6,657 bases of DNA from Butyricicoccus_A sp964513445 (GCA_964513445.1 CAZEMM010000090.1:1-6657); one strand, 5' to 3'; numbered from the stretch's first letter, positions 1-4,909 are shown. The notes: generated by a model from the sequence alone, not told the origin. A program made the numbers and translations.

Positions 1-6
1 TAGTTA

Positions 7-29
7 CGTTGTTTAATTTACAAGGTACA
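7..29 (-). promoter_or_regulatory. boxA-like antitermination motif of an rRNA leader
   Basis: Read on the minus strand this is TGTACCTTGTAAATTAAAC followed by AACG. It resembles the boxA-type sequences of Firmicutes rRNA leaders and spacers (TGCTCTTTGAAAACT-AAAC type), which recruit the NusB/NusE antitermination complex. It lies about 25 nt downstream of the predicted start of promoter P2, where boxA is expected. The match is by eye and imperfect. It supports, but does not prove, that an rRNA operon starts beyond the left edge. Confidence 0.55.
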
Positions 30-31
30 AT

Positions 32-54
32 GCTCGCCCTCTCTCGAGGACAGC
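32..54 (-). other. Leader RNA hairpin with GAGA tetraloop
   Basis: On the minus strand the first transcribed bases after promoter P2 can fold into a roughly 9-bp stem with one bulged G, capped by a GAGA (GNRA-type) tetraloop closed by C-G. The stem starts essentially at the predicted transcription start. It lies between P2 and the boxA-like motif, so it is probably part of the untranslated leader upstream of the presumed 16S rRNA. A role in processing or antitermination is inferred only. Confidence 0.45.
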
Positions 55-60
55 TCAATT

Positions 61-89
61 ATTATATCAAACAACCAGCGGTTTGTCAA
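61..89 (-). promoter_or_regulatory. Promoter P2, perfect sigma-A consensus (rRNA-type)
   Basis: On the minus strand the -35 is TTGACA (84-89), the spacer is exactly 17 bp and the -10 is TATAAT (61-66), a perfect match to the vegetative consensus. Directly upstream (about 90-112) lie two A-tracts (AAAAAAG and AAAAAATTC on the minus strand), typical of an UP element that binds the RNA polymerase alpha subunits. The predicted start is a G or A in TTGAGC at about 53-56. A consensus promoter with an UP-like element, in tandem with a second promoter and followed by a boxA-like motif, is characteristic of Firmicutes rRNA operons. No protein gene starts within the 60 bases left of it. Confidence 0.88.
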
Positions 90-112
90 GAATTTTTTAT
101 CTTTTTTCAAAC
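90..112 (-). promoter_or_regulatory. UP-like A-tract element upstream of P2
   Basis: Two A-runs on the minus strand, separated by a short GAT-type interruption, lie immediately upstream of the P2 -35 hexamer. Phased A-tracts at this position are the usual UP element of strong stable-RNA promoters. The call rests on composition and position only. Confidence 0.6.
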
Positions 113-159
113 GTTCGGTTGCTTCTCACCCGGCATTCGTTTTCGCTGAGTGCTCAACT

Positions 160-188
160 AGAATACCACACGATGCGCCCCGTGTCAA
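160..188 (-). promoter_or_regulatory. Promoter P1, upstream member of tandem rRNA-type pair
   Basis: On the minus strand the -35 is TTGACA (183-188), the spacer is 17 bp and the -10 is TATTCT (160-165). The region just upstream (191-215) is AT-rich. The -10 lies 99 bp from the P2 -10. After its -10 it carries AGTTGAGC, nearly identical to AATTGAGC after the P2 -10, so both promoters probably start in the same GAGC context. Tandem P1/P2 promoters of this kind are known for rrn operons of Bacillus and related bacteria. Confidence 0.8.
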
Positions 189-213
189 CGGAAATTTTAC
201 AATTTCTTCATAA

Positions 214-234
214 AATCTCCGCATTTGGAGGATT
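214..234 (-). terminator. Weak hairpin with short U-tract, possible terminator after gntR
   Basis: On the minus strand AATCCTCC and GGAGATT can pair into a 7-bp stem with one bulged C and a 6-nt loop. A short run of four T begins in the last stem bases. It is the last hairpin before promoter P1 and would be a sensible place to end the gntR transcript. The stem and T-run are weak, so this is only a candidate. Confidence 0.3.
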
Positions 235-328
235 GCACATTTGATTGTCCGCTCAGTCCCGCTGCCGATGTGCATTTTGTCCCATCCGCGCATTGTTTCT
301 TTAACATTTTAATACGATAAATTGTCGA

Positions 329-356
329 TTTTGCGCAAAATGGTTTGTTTGCGCAA
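329..356. repeat. Paired TTGCGCAA palindromes forming an inverted repeat
   Basis: TTTTGCGCAAAA (329-340) is a perfect 12-bp palindrome, and a second TTGCGCAA copy lies at 349-356. Together TTGCGCAAA (331-339) and TTTGCGCAA (348-356) are also a perfect 9-bp inverted repeat with an 8-base spacer, and the palindrome centres are 18 bp apart. No U-tract follows on either strand, so it is not an obvious terminator. A protein-binding site or an RNA stem are both possible, and no regulator is identified. Confidence 0.5.
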
Positions 357-461
357 CATATCTCCACATGCAGCAAAGCTTTCCCACATCGTCGGAAGCG
401 CCGGCCATTCGCTTTTTTTGCTCCTGATCGCGCGCACCCACCGCTGGTATATTGCAGGTTC

Positions 462-1139
462 TTATTGCAGTGCCTGCTGCGCGATGCTGCGTCTGCACTG
501 CGCCAGATGCAGCAGCATTGCGTCATATGCCGCCATGCCGTCGCGCGCGGCGATCGCCTCCATTACCTCACGCTGGGTGCGCGCCATCTCGCGCCGCGCC
601 TGCTCCCCCAACATACCCTGCGGCACAGCCGATGATCCGCACAAAATGACAGCCAAATTGGGAACGACCACGTTGCCGGAGGCACGTGCCAGCGCCGCAT
701 GGAAATCGGTATTTTCCTCCTCAAACGGCTCGCCATGCAACAGCTTCTTCTCGCACGCATCACACAGCTGCATCAGCTCCGCGATCTGCTCCGGTGAGCC
801 GTTGGCCGCCGCGAGCGATGCCAGACGCGGCTCGATCATAAACCGCAGCGCAAGAAGATCGTTCGCCACACGCACCGTATCATCTATAAATTGCAGGCCG
901 AGCGGATCGTCGCTCACACCGCCGCGATCGGACACGAAGGTGCCGGAGCCGCGGCGAATCTCAACAATACGGCGGCTGACAAGCGACTTGATCGCCTCAC
1001 GCACTGTGCTGCGTCCAACCCCCAGCTTGGCGGCCAATTCAAATTCATTGGGCAGCTTGTCTCCCGGCTTCAGCTCTTTTCCGATGATGGTGCGGACAAT
1101 GTCGTCTGCGGCCTTCTGTGCCAGTAGCTTCCTTTCCAT
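462..1139 (-). CDS. GntR-family transcriptional regulator with FCD (FadR-type) effector domain
   Basis: This 225-residue protein is the usual size for the FadR/FCD branch of the GntR family, ligand-responsive DNA-binding regulators that often control sugar-acid or organic-acid metabolism. Residues about 8-70 form the winged helix-turn-helix, with the characteristic LPNEFELAAKLGVGRSTVRE stretch and the wing GSGTFVS. Residues about 95-220 match the all-helical FCD domain, including FHAALARASGN (146-156). In families that bind a metal, the ligands are Asp/Asn and His in DxxxH plus two later His. Here N143, H147 and H211 fit those positions, while Q189 appears to replace the middle His. The ATG is preceded by AAGGGAG at 9 nt and GGAG closer in. 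The gene lies 157 bp downstream of the MATE gene on the same strand and has its own promoter candidate with an operator-like palindrome, suggesting autoregulation. The target and ligand cannot be told from sequence. Confidence 0.93.
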   Translation of the reverse strand: MERKLLAQKAADDIVRTIIGKELKPGDKLPNEFELAAKLGVGRSTVREAIKSLVSRRIVEIRRGSGTFVSDRGGVSDDPLGLQFIDDTVRVANDLLALRFMIEPRLASLAAANGSPEQIAELMQLCDACEKKLLHGEPFEEENTDFHAALARASGNVVVPNLAVILCGSSAVPQGMLGEQARREMARTQREVMEAIAARDGMAAYDAMLLHLAQCRRSIAQQALQ

Positions 1140-1173
1140 GTCTCCGTTCTCCCTTCGGCAGGCTCATATACGT

Positions 1174-1217
1174 ATTATACTCATCTATAGTATACCAGCT
1201 TTTCAACGTGTCGGGAA
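1174..1217 (-). promoter_or_regulatory. Probable gntR promoter region
   Basis: The 157-bp gap upstream of gntR contains an extended -10, TGGTATACT (TATACT at 1189-1194), with only a poor -35 (TTCCCG, 1212-1217) at 17 bp. It also contains a TATAAT hexamer (1174-1179) whose best -35, TTGAAA (1201-1206), is 21 bp away. The extended -10 is the more likely start. The cluster of -10-like elements supports initiation here, but the exact promoter is unresolved. Confidence 0.4.
1188..1197 (-). promoter_or_regulatory. GntR-type operator candidate TGGTATACTA
   Basis: On the minus strand TGGTATACTA is a near-perfect palindrome resembling operators of FadR-type GntR regulators (TGGTATACCA or TNGTNNNACNA style). 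It overlaps the extended -10 candidate TGGTATACT (TATACT at 1189-1194) about 50 bp upstream of the gntR start codon. A second half-site-like AGTATA follows on the minus strand (1177-1182), giving TATACT-N6-AGTATA. Autoregulation by the downstream GntR protein is inferred from position and motif. Confidence 0.4.
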
Positions 1218-1296
1218 GAGAAAAGTCCGGCAAAATGCCCGAACGGTCATCGCCGCCCGAAAAGCAGGGACGCCGCACACGGCGGCTCAGGATATG

Positions 1297-2655
1297 CTAC
1301 TGTCCGTCATGTATCATCGGCCGAAGGATCCGCCGGTAAGCACGCGCAAACCACGCGAGCGCAACCGCGACGGCTGCGGAATCTGCTATGCACATAGCAT
1401 ACCATGTATATTCCACACCGAACAAGGAGGAAAACAGATAAGACAGCGGCAGCAGCAGCAAAATCTGTCGCAGCACGGCGCATATCATATTGACCATGCC
1501 ATTGCCCATGCCGGAAAAGGTATAGCCGATCGTTAGCGTGATACCCATAAGCACAAAGGTCAGCGACAGGATGCGCAGCGCGGGCACGCCCAGTCGCAGC
1601 ATTTCTGCATTCGCGTCGTACAGACGGAGCAGCGGCTCGGTCGCCGTCCAGAACACCAGCGTGCCAAACAGCATAATGACCACCGCCGCAAGCAGCGTGA
1701 TCCGAAAGGCATCTACGGCACGCCGTCCATTTTTTGCGCCAAAGTTAAAGCCGACAATCGGAATCAAGCCCTGCGCCAGACCGTTGACCGGCATAAAGAC
1801 AAAGGTTTGCAGCTTATAATAAATACCGAACAGCGCAACCGCCGTATCAGAAAACACGATCAGGATCCTGTTCATGCCAAGCAGCATCATACTATTCATG
1901 CCCTGTACAAACATCGTCGGAATGCCGACCGCATAAATGCCCCTGATGATGCTCCCGTCAGGTCGAAAGCCGCGAAAGGAAATACGAATCTCCGGATTGC
2001 GCGTATGATTGAGATACAGCGCAACCGCTGCCGCGACGCACTGTCCCACAACCGTCGCGATTGCCGCACCGGTGATGCCAAGGGCCGGCATGCCTAGCAG
2101 TCCAAAGATTAAAATCGGATCCAAAATAATGTTGGTCAGCGCGCCTGACACCTGCGCGACCATGCTGAGAAAGGTATTGCCCGTCGCCTGCAGCAGCCGC
2201 TCGCCGGTCGTCGCGAGAAAAATCCCGATGCTGACCACCATGCAGATGCGCAGATATTGCGTACCCATCTCAAGCAGCTCCTCGTCCTGCGTAAACACGC
2301 GGAGAAATGCCCGCGTGCCAACCAGTCCCAATAAAACAGTCACGACAGAGCTGCAAACCGCGAGGAAAATCCCGTTTTCCGCAATTTGATTGACCTTGCC
2401 CATCTCACGCTGCCCCAATGTGCGCGAGAGCAGCGAATTGATGCCGACGCCTGTGCCCACCGCAACCGCAATCATCAGCAGCTGGATGGGGAAGGCCAGC
2501 GACGTGGCAGTCAGCGCCGTCTCGCTGATGCGCGCGACAAACATGCCGTCTACAATATTATACATTGACTGCACCAGCAGCGAAATCATCAGCGGCAGGG
2601 AAATATTGGCGACCAGCTTGGGAATTGGCATGACCGCGAGCTTGTTTTGATTCAT
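1297..2655 (-). CDS. MATE-family multidrug/organic cation efflux transporter
   Basis: The protein has 452 residues, the usual MATE length, and is almost entirely hydrophobic segments joined by short basic loops, consistent with 12 membrane helices in two homologous halves. Family-typical stretches are VGTGVGINSLLSRTLG (66-81), LQATGNTFLSMVAQVSG (155-171), LGMPALGITGAAIATVVGQ (187-205) in the first half, and PVNGLAQGLIPIVGFNFGAKN (289-309) in the second. It fits the MepA/DinF-like branch. MATE proteins export drugs or metabolites in exchange for Na+ or H+; the substrate cannot be predicted. The ATG is preceded by AGGAAG at 7 nt. A promoter at 2722-2750 drives it separately from araC, with a leader of about 60 nt. 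It lies between two regulator genes on the same strand, either of which could control it. Confidence 0.95.
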   Translation of the reverse strand: MNQNKLAVMPIPKLVANISLPLMISLLVQSMYNIVDGMFVARISETALTATSLAFPIQLLMIAVAVGTGVGINSLLSRTLGQREMGKVNQIAENGIFLAVCSSVVTVLLGLVGTRAFLRVFTQDEELLEMGTQYLRICMVVSIGIFLATTGERLLQATGNTFLSMVAQVSGALTNIILDPILIFGLLGMPALGITGAAIATVVGQCVAAAVALYLNHTRNPEIRISFRGFRPDGSIIRGIYAVGIPTMFVQGMNSMMLLGMNRILIVFSDTAVALFGIYYKLQTFVFMPVNGLAQGLIPIVGFNFGAKNGRRAVDAFRITLLAAVVIMLFGTLVFWTATEPLLRLYDANAEMLRLGVPALRILSLTFVLMGITLTIGYTFSGMGNGMVNMICAVLRQILLLLPLSYLFSSLFGVEYTWYAMCIADSAAVAVALAWFARAYRRILRPMIHDGQ

Positions 2656-2694
2656 ATGTATACTTCCTACTATAATAAATTGGTGACAAATATC

Positions 2695-2711
2695 CCCTGT
2701 AAACAGCAGGG
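2695..2711 (-). other. Small stem-loop in the MATE gene 5' leader
   Basis: On the minus strand CCCTG and CAGGG form a 5-bp stem with a 7-nt loop, immediately downstream of the predicted transcription start and about 40 nt before the MATE start codon. It could stabilise the 5' end or serve as a regulator site. No known riboswitch is recognised. Confidence 0.3.
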
Positions 2712-2721
2712 AATATAATTA

Positions 2722-2750
2722 TCTATAACATTATAATTCAAAAAAGTCAA
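2722..2750 (-). promoter_or_regulatory. Promoter of the MATE transporter gene
   Basis: On the minus strand -35 TTGACT (2745-2750), a 17-bp spacer and -10 TATAGA (2722-2727) match the vegetative consensus well. The spacer begins with a T-run and the surroundings are AT-rich, unlike the flanking coding DNA. It lies in the 134-bp gap after araC and predicts a start near 2714-2716, about 60 nt before the ATG. Confidence 0.65.
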
Positions 2751-2789
2751 GGCCGCATCCCCTCGACAGCGCGCAGCCCAATCGTCTCG

Positions 2790-3659
2790 TCAAATCGGGT
2801 ATTTACGGAACAGCCCTGGGGAGATGCCGACATTTTTCTGAAAACTATGGATAAAATTCTCCTCGCTGTTATAGCCGATCTGGTAGGCGATCTCCTTGAC
2901 GGAGAGCGCGGTGGATGTAAGCAGATATTTCGCGCGGTCGATGCGGCGCAGGACGATGTATTCATATGGCGAATGGCCTGTGCTGCGCTTAAACTGTCGC
3001 GAAAAATGCGACGGGCTGAGATTGACCGCCTCTGCCACCTGCCGGACATTGATCGGGTCATATAAATGCGTCTTCATATAGCGGATGGCCTGCGCGATGC
3101 TGCTGCCGCTGTGCGGCTCCTGTCCGGTCTCCTCGACCAGAAGCTGACATAAAATCTGATGCAGAAGCTGGGAGCAGGCCGCCTCGCTCAGCCGGCTGTC
3201 CGCCGCACAGCTGTCCAGCAGGGTATCCAGTCGCTGCACGATCTGCGGAAAGGTATTCGGCGCAAATACATGCCGGTCACCGCGCGTCTGTAAAATACGC
3301 CGGTAAAACAGCCGCGTGTTCAGGCCGTTGAACAGCAGCCACTTAAATTCCAGTCCATCAAACGCGCGGTAGCGATACGGTAGCGCACAGTCGAACAGCA
3401 CGATCTGTCCAGAGGTGGCCAGCATTGACTTGCCCTCAAGCTCCAGCTCCATCGCGCCGTCCTGCACGGCAAACAGCATGATATTTTGATTGTGGTCGCC
3501 CTGCTGGGCGATTTCCGACCGATGCCAGAAGCTGTATTCTCCCGAGCAGAAATAATGACCGCAGCGAGTTGCATAATAAAACAGCTCGTGCGCGGTAGAA
3601 GATGGTGTAAAAAAATAGCGTTCTGAAATTTGATGTACCCCCGACTCCGGAATCAGCAT
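2790..3659 (-). CDS. AraC-family transcriptional regulator with N-terminal cupin-like domain
   Basis: This 289-residue protein has the common AraC/XylS two-domain plan. Residues about 20-130 look like a sugar-sensing cupin-type beta domain (for example QNIMLFAVQDGAMELELEG at 58-76 and QIVLFDCALPYRYRAF at 85-100). A linker helix region follows. Residues about 190-286 carry the double helix-turn-helix, with HTH1 around NVRQVAEAVNLSPSHFSRQF (204-223) and HTH2 around SVKEIAYQIGYNSEENFIHS (253-272), ending in the family signature GISPGLFRK. Such proteins usually activate carbohydrate-use genes when sugar binds. The start is supported by AGGAGG 7 nt before the ATG. It is divergent from the sugar isomerase gene with a 199-bp shared control region, the usual arrangement of an AraC activator and its target. 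The MATE gene follows but has its own promoter. Confidence 0.95.
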   Translation of the reverse strand: MLIPESGVHQISERYFFTPSSTAHELFYYATRCGHYFCSGEYSFWHRSEIAQQGDHNQNIMLFAVQDGAMELELEGKSMLATSGQIVLFDCALPYRYRAFDGLEFKWLLFNGLNTRLFYRRILQTRGDRHVFAPNTFPQIVQRLDTLLDSCAADSRLSEAACSQLLHQILCQLLVEETGQEPHSGSSIAQAIRYMKTHLYDPINVRQVAEAVNLSPSHFSRQFKRSTGHSPYEYIVLRRIDRAKYLLTSTALSVKEIAYQIGYNSEENFIHSFQKNVGISPGLFRKYPI

Positions 3660-3679
3660 GCAATCCCCTCCTTTTTGTT

Positions 3680-3708
3680 ATCGTACCATCCGCACATGGA
3701 AAATGCAA
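3680..3708 (-). promoter_or_regulatory. Weak promoter candidate for araC
   Basis: On the minus strand TTGCAT (3703-3708), a 17-bp spacer and TACGAT (3680-3685) form a suboptimal sigma-A promoter. Its start would fall just upstream of the AGGAGG site, giving a very short leader. Weak promoters are normal for regulator genes, but the hexamers match the consensus poorly. Confidence 0.35.
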
Positions 3709-3751
3709 TACAAAACAGCAGAATTTCGCAGGTTTATGGCGCATAGTATCA

Positions 3752-3780
3752 TTGGCAGCAGGCGCCAAACGCGTTATAAT
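3752..3780 (+). promoter_or_regulatory. Strong promoter of the isomerase gene with operator-like repeat
   Basis: The -35 TTGGCA (3752-3757), a 17-bp spacer and a perfect -10 TATAAT (3775-3780) point at the isomerase gene; the start would be near 3787, giving a leader of about 70 nt. An inverted repeat TTGGC-N7-GCCAA (3752-3756 and 3764-3768) covers the -35 and the spacer, and an AACGCGTT palindrome (3768-3775) abuts the -10. Both are placed where a repressor would block polymerase. The AraC protein would more usually bind further upstream (3690-3750). Confidence 0.8.
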
Positions 3781-3798
3781 ATGAATCATAAAAGGAGA

Positions 3799-3821
3799 TC
3801 GTCTAGGGAACGAATAGACGA
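3799..3821 (+). other. Perfect hairpin in the isomerase 5' leader
   Basis: TCGTCTA (3799-3805) and TAGACGA (3815-3821) form a perfect 7-bp stem with a 9-nt loop, starting about 12 nt after the predicted transcription start. It lies upstream of the ribosome binding site and does not cover it, and no U-tract follows, so it is not a terminator. mRNA 5'-end stabilisation or a regulator site are plausible. No known riboswitch class is recognised. Confidence 0.5.
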
Positions 3822-3843
3822 GACAAAACAACCATTACGTATT

Positions 3844-3850
3844 AAGGAGG
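3844..3850 (+). promoter_or_regulatory. Ribosome binding site fixing the isomerase start
   Basis: AAGGAGG lies 8 nt before the ATG at 3859. It decides the start: the frame stays open upstream to 3658, but that earlier ATG overlaps the araC start region, lies upstream of the mapped promoter elements and has no comparable site. Confidence 0.9.
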
Positions 3851-3858
3851 ATACCCAA

Positions 3859-4779
3859 ATGAAAATTGCTTTTGACGTTGACGTGCTTGCCAAGCAGATG
3901 AGCATCAATGACATGGTGCACAAGGTAGCTGATTGGGGCTATAAGTACATCGAGCAGTCCCCGCATCCGCGCATCAACCCGTTTTACAAGCATCCGCTGT
4001 TCTCCAAGGAGGCGGAGGCAGAGTATCGTCAGGCTCTGAAGGAAACTGGCGTTGAAATTTCTTCGTTTATCGTTGTTTACCGCTGGAGCGGCCCGACTGA
4101 GGAGCAGCGTCAGCATGCAGTTGCGAACTGGAAGAAAATCATCGAAATCGCAGTAAACATGGGTGTTCCGGTTATCAATACCGAGTTCTCCGGCGATCCG
4201 AATCAGCAGGAGATCTGCAACGGCATGTGGTTCCGTTCGATGGAAGAGCTGCTGCCGATCATCGAGCGCGAGGGCCTGCGTGTTGAGGTACAGTCTCATC
4301 CGTATGACTTCTGTGAGCTGAACGACGAGGCATGTGATCTGGTTAAGTCGTTCCGTTCCAAGAACCTCGGCTACGTATATTCCGCATCCCATGGCTTCTT
4401 CTACGATCAGGGCAAGGGCGACGTCCGCCATATGCTGAAGTACGCGGGCGACGAGCTGACCCACGTTCTGTTTGCCGATACGTACAACCAGACCAAGGAC
4501 TGCCGTTACATCCTCAATCCGCCTTGGCTGAACAGCCGCGGTGCAGCTGACGTTACCATTCATCAGCATACCGCTATGGGCGAGGGAGAAGTCGACTTTG
4601 AGGGCATCTTTGAGACGCTGCGCGAGATGGACTTCGCGAACAAGCAGCTCAAGCCGGACGCGCCGAAGGTCGGCGGCGACAACATCGCTTGTGTTTCCTA
4701 CTTCGGCTTCCCGGAGAAGATGGACAAGCAGGCACCGGAAGCACGTGAGATCATCGAGCGCGAGCTGCTGGGCAAGTAA
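3859..4779 (+). CDS. Sugar phosphate isomerase/epimerase, IolH-like TIM barrel
   Basis: This 306-residue protein belongs to the xylose-isomerase-like TIM-barrel (AP endonuclease 2) superfamily. It closely resembles IolH-type proteins of inositol gene clusters as I recall them: MKIAFDVD at the start, ADWGYKYIEQSPHP (25-38), NWKKIIEIAVNMGV (90-103), then THVLFADTYNQ (201-211), RYILNPPW (216-223) and HQHTAMGEGEVDF (235-247). Candidate metal ligands are E109, E143, H147, D207, H237 and one of E242/E244. These enzymes interconvert keto-sugars or their phosphates in the cytoplasm; the exact reaction is not known from sequence, and IolH itself is poorly characterised. A strong promoter, AAGGAGG site and a codon choice richer in GTT, CGT, GCA and AAG than the neighbours suggest high expression. 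It stands alone, ended by a strong terminator, with a divergent AraC gene as probable regulator. No other inositol genes are in view. Confidence 0.88.
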   Translation: MKIAFDVDVLAKQMSINDMVHKVADWGYKYIEQSPHPRINPFYKHPLFSKEAEAEYRQALKETGVEISSFIVVYRWSGPTEEQRQHAVANWKKIIEIAVNMGVPVINTEFSGDPNQQEICNGMWFRSMEELLPIIEREGLRVEVQSHPYDFCELNDEACDLVKSFRSKNLGYVYSASHGFFYDQGKGDVRHMLKYAGDELTHVLFADTYNQTKDCRYILNPPWLNSRGAADVTIHQHTAMGEGEVDFEGIFETLREMDFANKQLKPDAPKVGGDNIACVSYFGFPEKMDKQAPEAREIIERELLGK

Positions 4780-4796
4780 CCAAGCAAACGAGCGCC

Positions 4797-4814
4797 GCGC
4801 GTATCCGTACGCGC
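4797..4814 (+). other. Perfect GC-rich stem-loop in the isomerase 3' UTR
   Basis: GCGCGTA and TACGCGC form a perfect 7-bp stem closed by a UCCG (UNCG-type) tetraloop, 17 nt after the isomerase stop codon. No T-run follows, so it is not itself a terminator. It may protect the mRNA 3' end ahead of the true terminator at 4842-4882. Confidence 0.45.
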
Positions 4815-4841
4815 AGCACAATCCAATTAAAATAACGAGAA

Positions 4842-4882
4842 AACGAGGTAGGCTGCCCCAGGCGGGGCGCGCTTACCTCGTT
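4842..4882. terminator. Strong bidirectional intrinsic terminator
   Basis: AACGAGGTA (4842-4850) pairs with TACCTCGTT (4874-4882). The stem continues through GGC/GCT-side pairs into an inner GCCCC/GGGGC stem (4855-4859 and 4864-4868) with a 4-nt loop. On the plus strand it is followed by TTGTTCGTTTTG, ending the isomerase transcript. On the minus strand it is followed by TTTTCTCGTTATTTT, ending the channel-yjbQ transcript. Its place between convergent genes fits this dual role. Confidence 0.88.
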
Positions 4883-4909
4883 GTTCGTTTTGTATCAAAA
4901 ATTACGTGC

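Larger units (their letters stand above)
191..461. other. Intergenic region between gntR and the rRNA-type promoters, no gene seen
   Basis: No convincing coding sequence is present. The open frames here lack ribosome binding sites and have unnatural composition rich in Cys, Arg and Ser. The stretch holds an AT-rich block next to P1, a weak minus-strand hairpin (214-234), a 7-bp inverted repeat TGCACAT/ATGTGCA (234-240 and 268-274), a double palindrome around TTGCGCAA (329-356) and a plus-strand hairpin followed by seven T (396-419). None has an assigned function. Confidence 0.6.

Noticed and set aside
197..526. Minus-strand small protein of up to 109 residues downstream of and overlapping gntR
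   Set aside because: It has no ribosome binding site at any internal ATG and an unnatural Cys/Arg/Ser-rich composition; the 3' part covers the weak hairpins.
1222..1286. Hairpins after the MATE stop codon (GCCGC/GCGGC and GGGC/GCC followed by CTTTTCTCTT on the minus strand)
   Set aside because: Stems are short or interrupted and overlap the likely gntR promoter; not good enough to call a terminator between MATE and gntR.
322..1536. Plus-strand open frame of 404 codons across gntR and the end of the MATE gene
   Set aside because: It is antisense to two well-supported genes, has composition rich in Ser, Arg and Ala without domain resemblance, and lacks a ribosome binding site.
3790..3805. Second Shine-Dalgarno-like AAAGGAG in the isomerase leader, possible upstream peptide
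   Set aside because: No start codon follows at a suitable distance before a stop, so no leader peptide can be supported.
3658..3858. Upstream in-frame extension of the isomerase from an ATG at 3658
   Set aside because: The extra 67 residues precede the mapped promoter elements and the AAGGAGG site, and the family N-terminus starts at MKIAFDVD (3859).
3835..4821. Minus-strand open frame of 328 codons antisense to the isomerase gene
   Set aside because: It mirrors the codon structure of the strongly supported plus-strand gene, has no recognisable domain, and lies across the terminator-side region without its own start signals.
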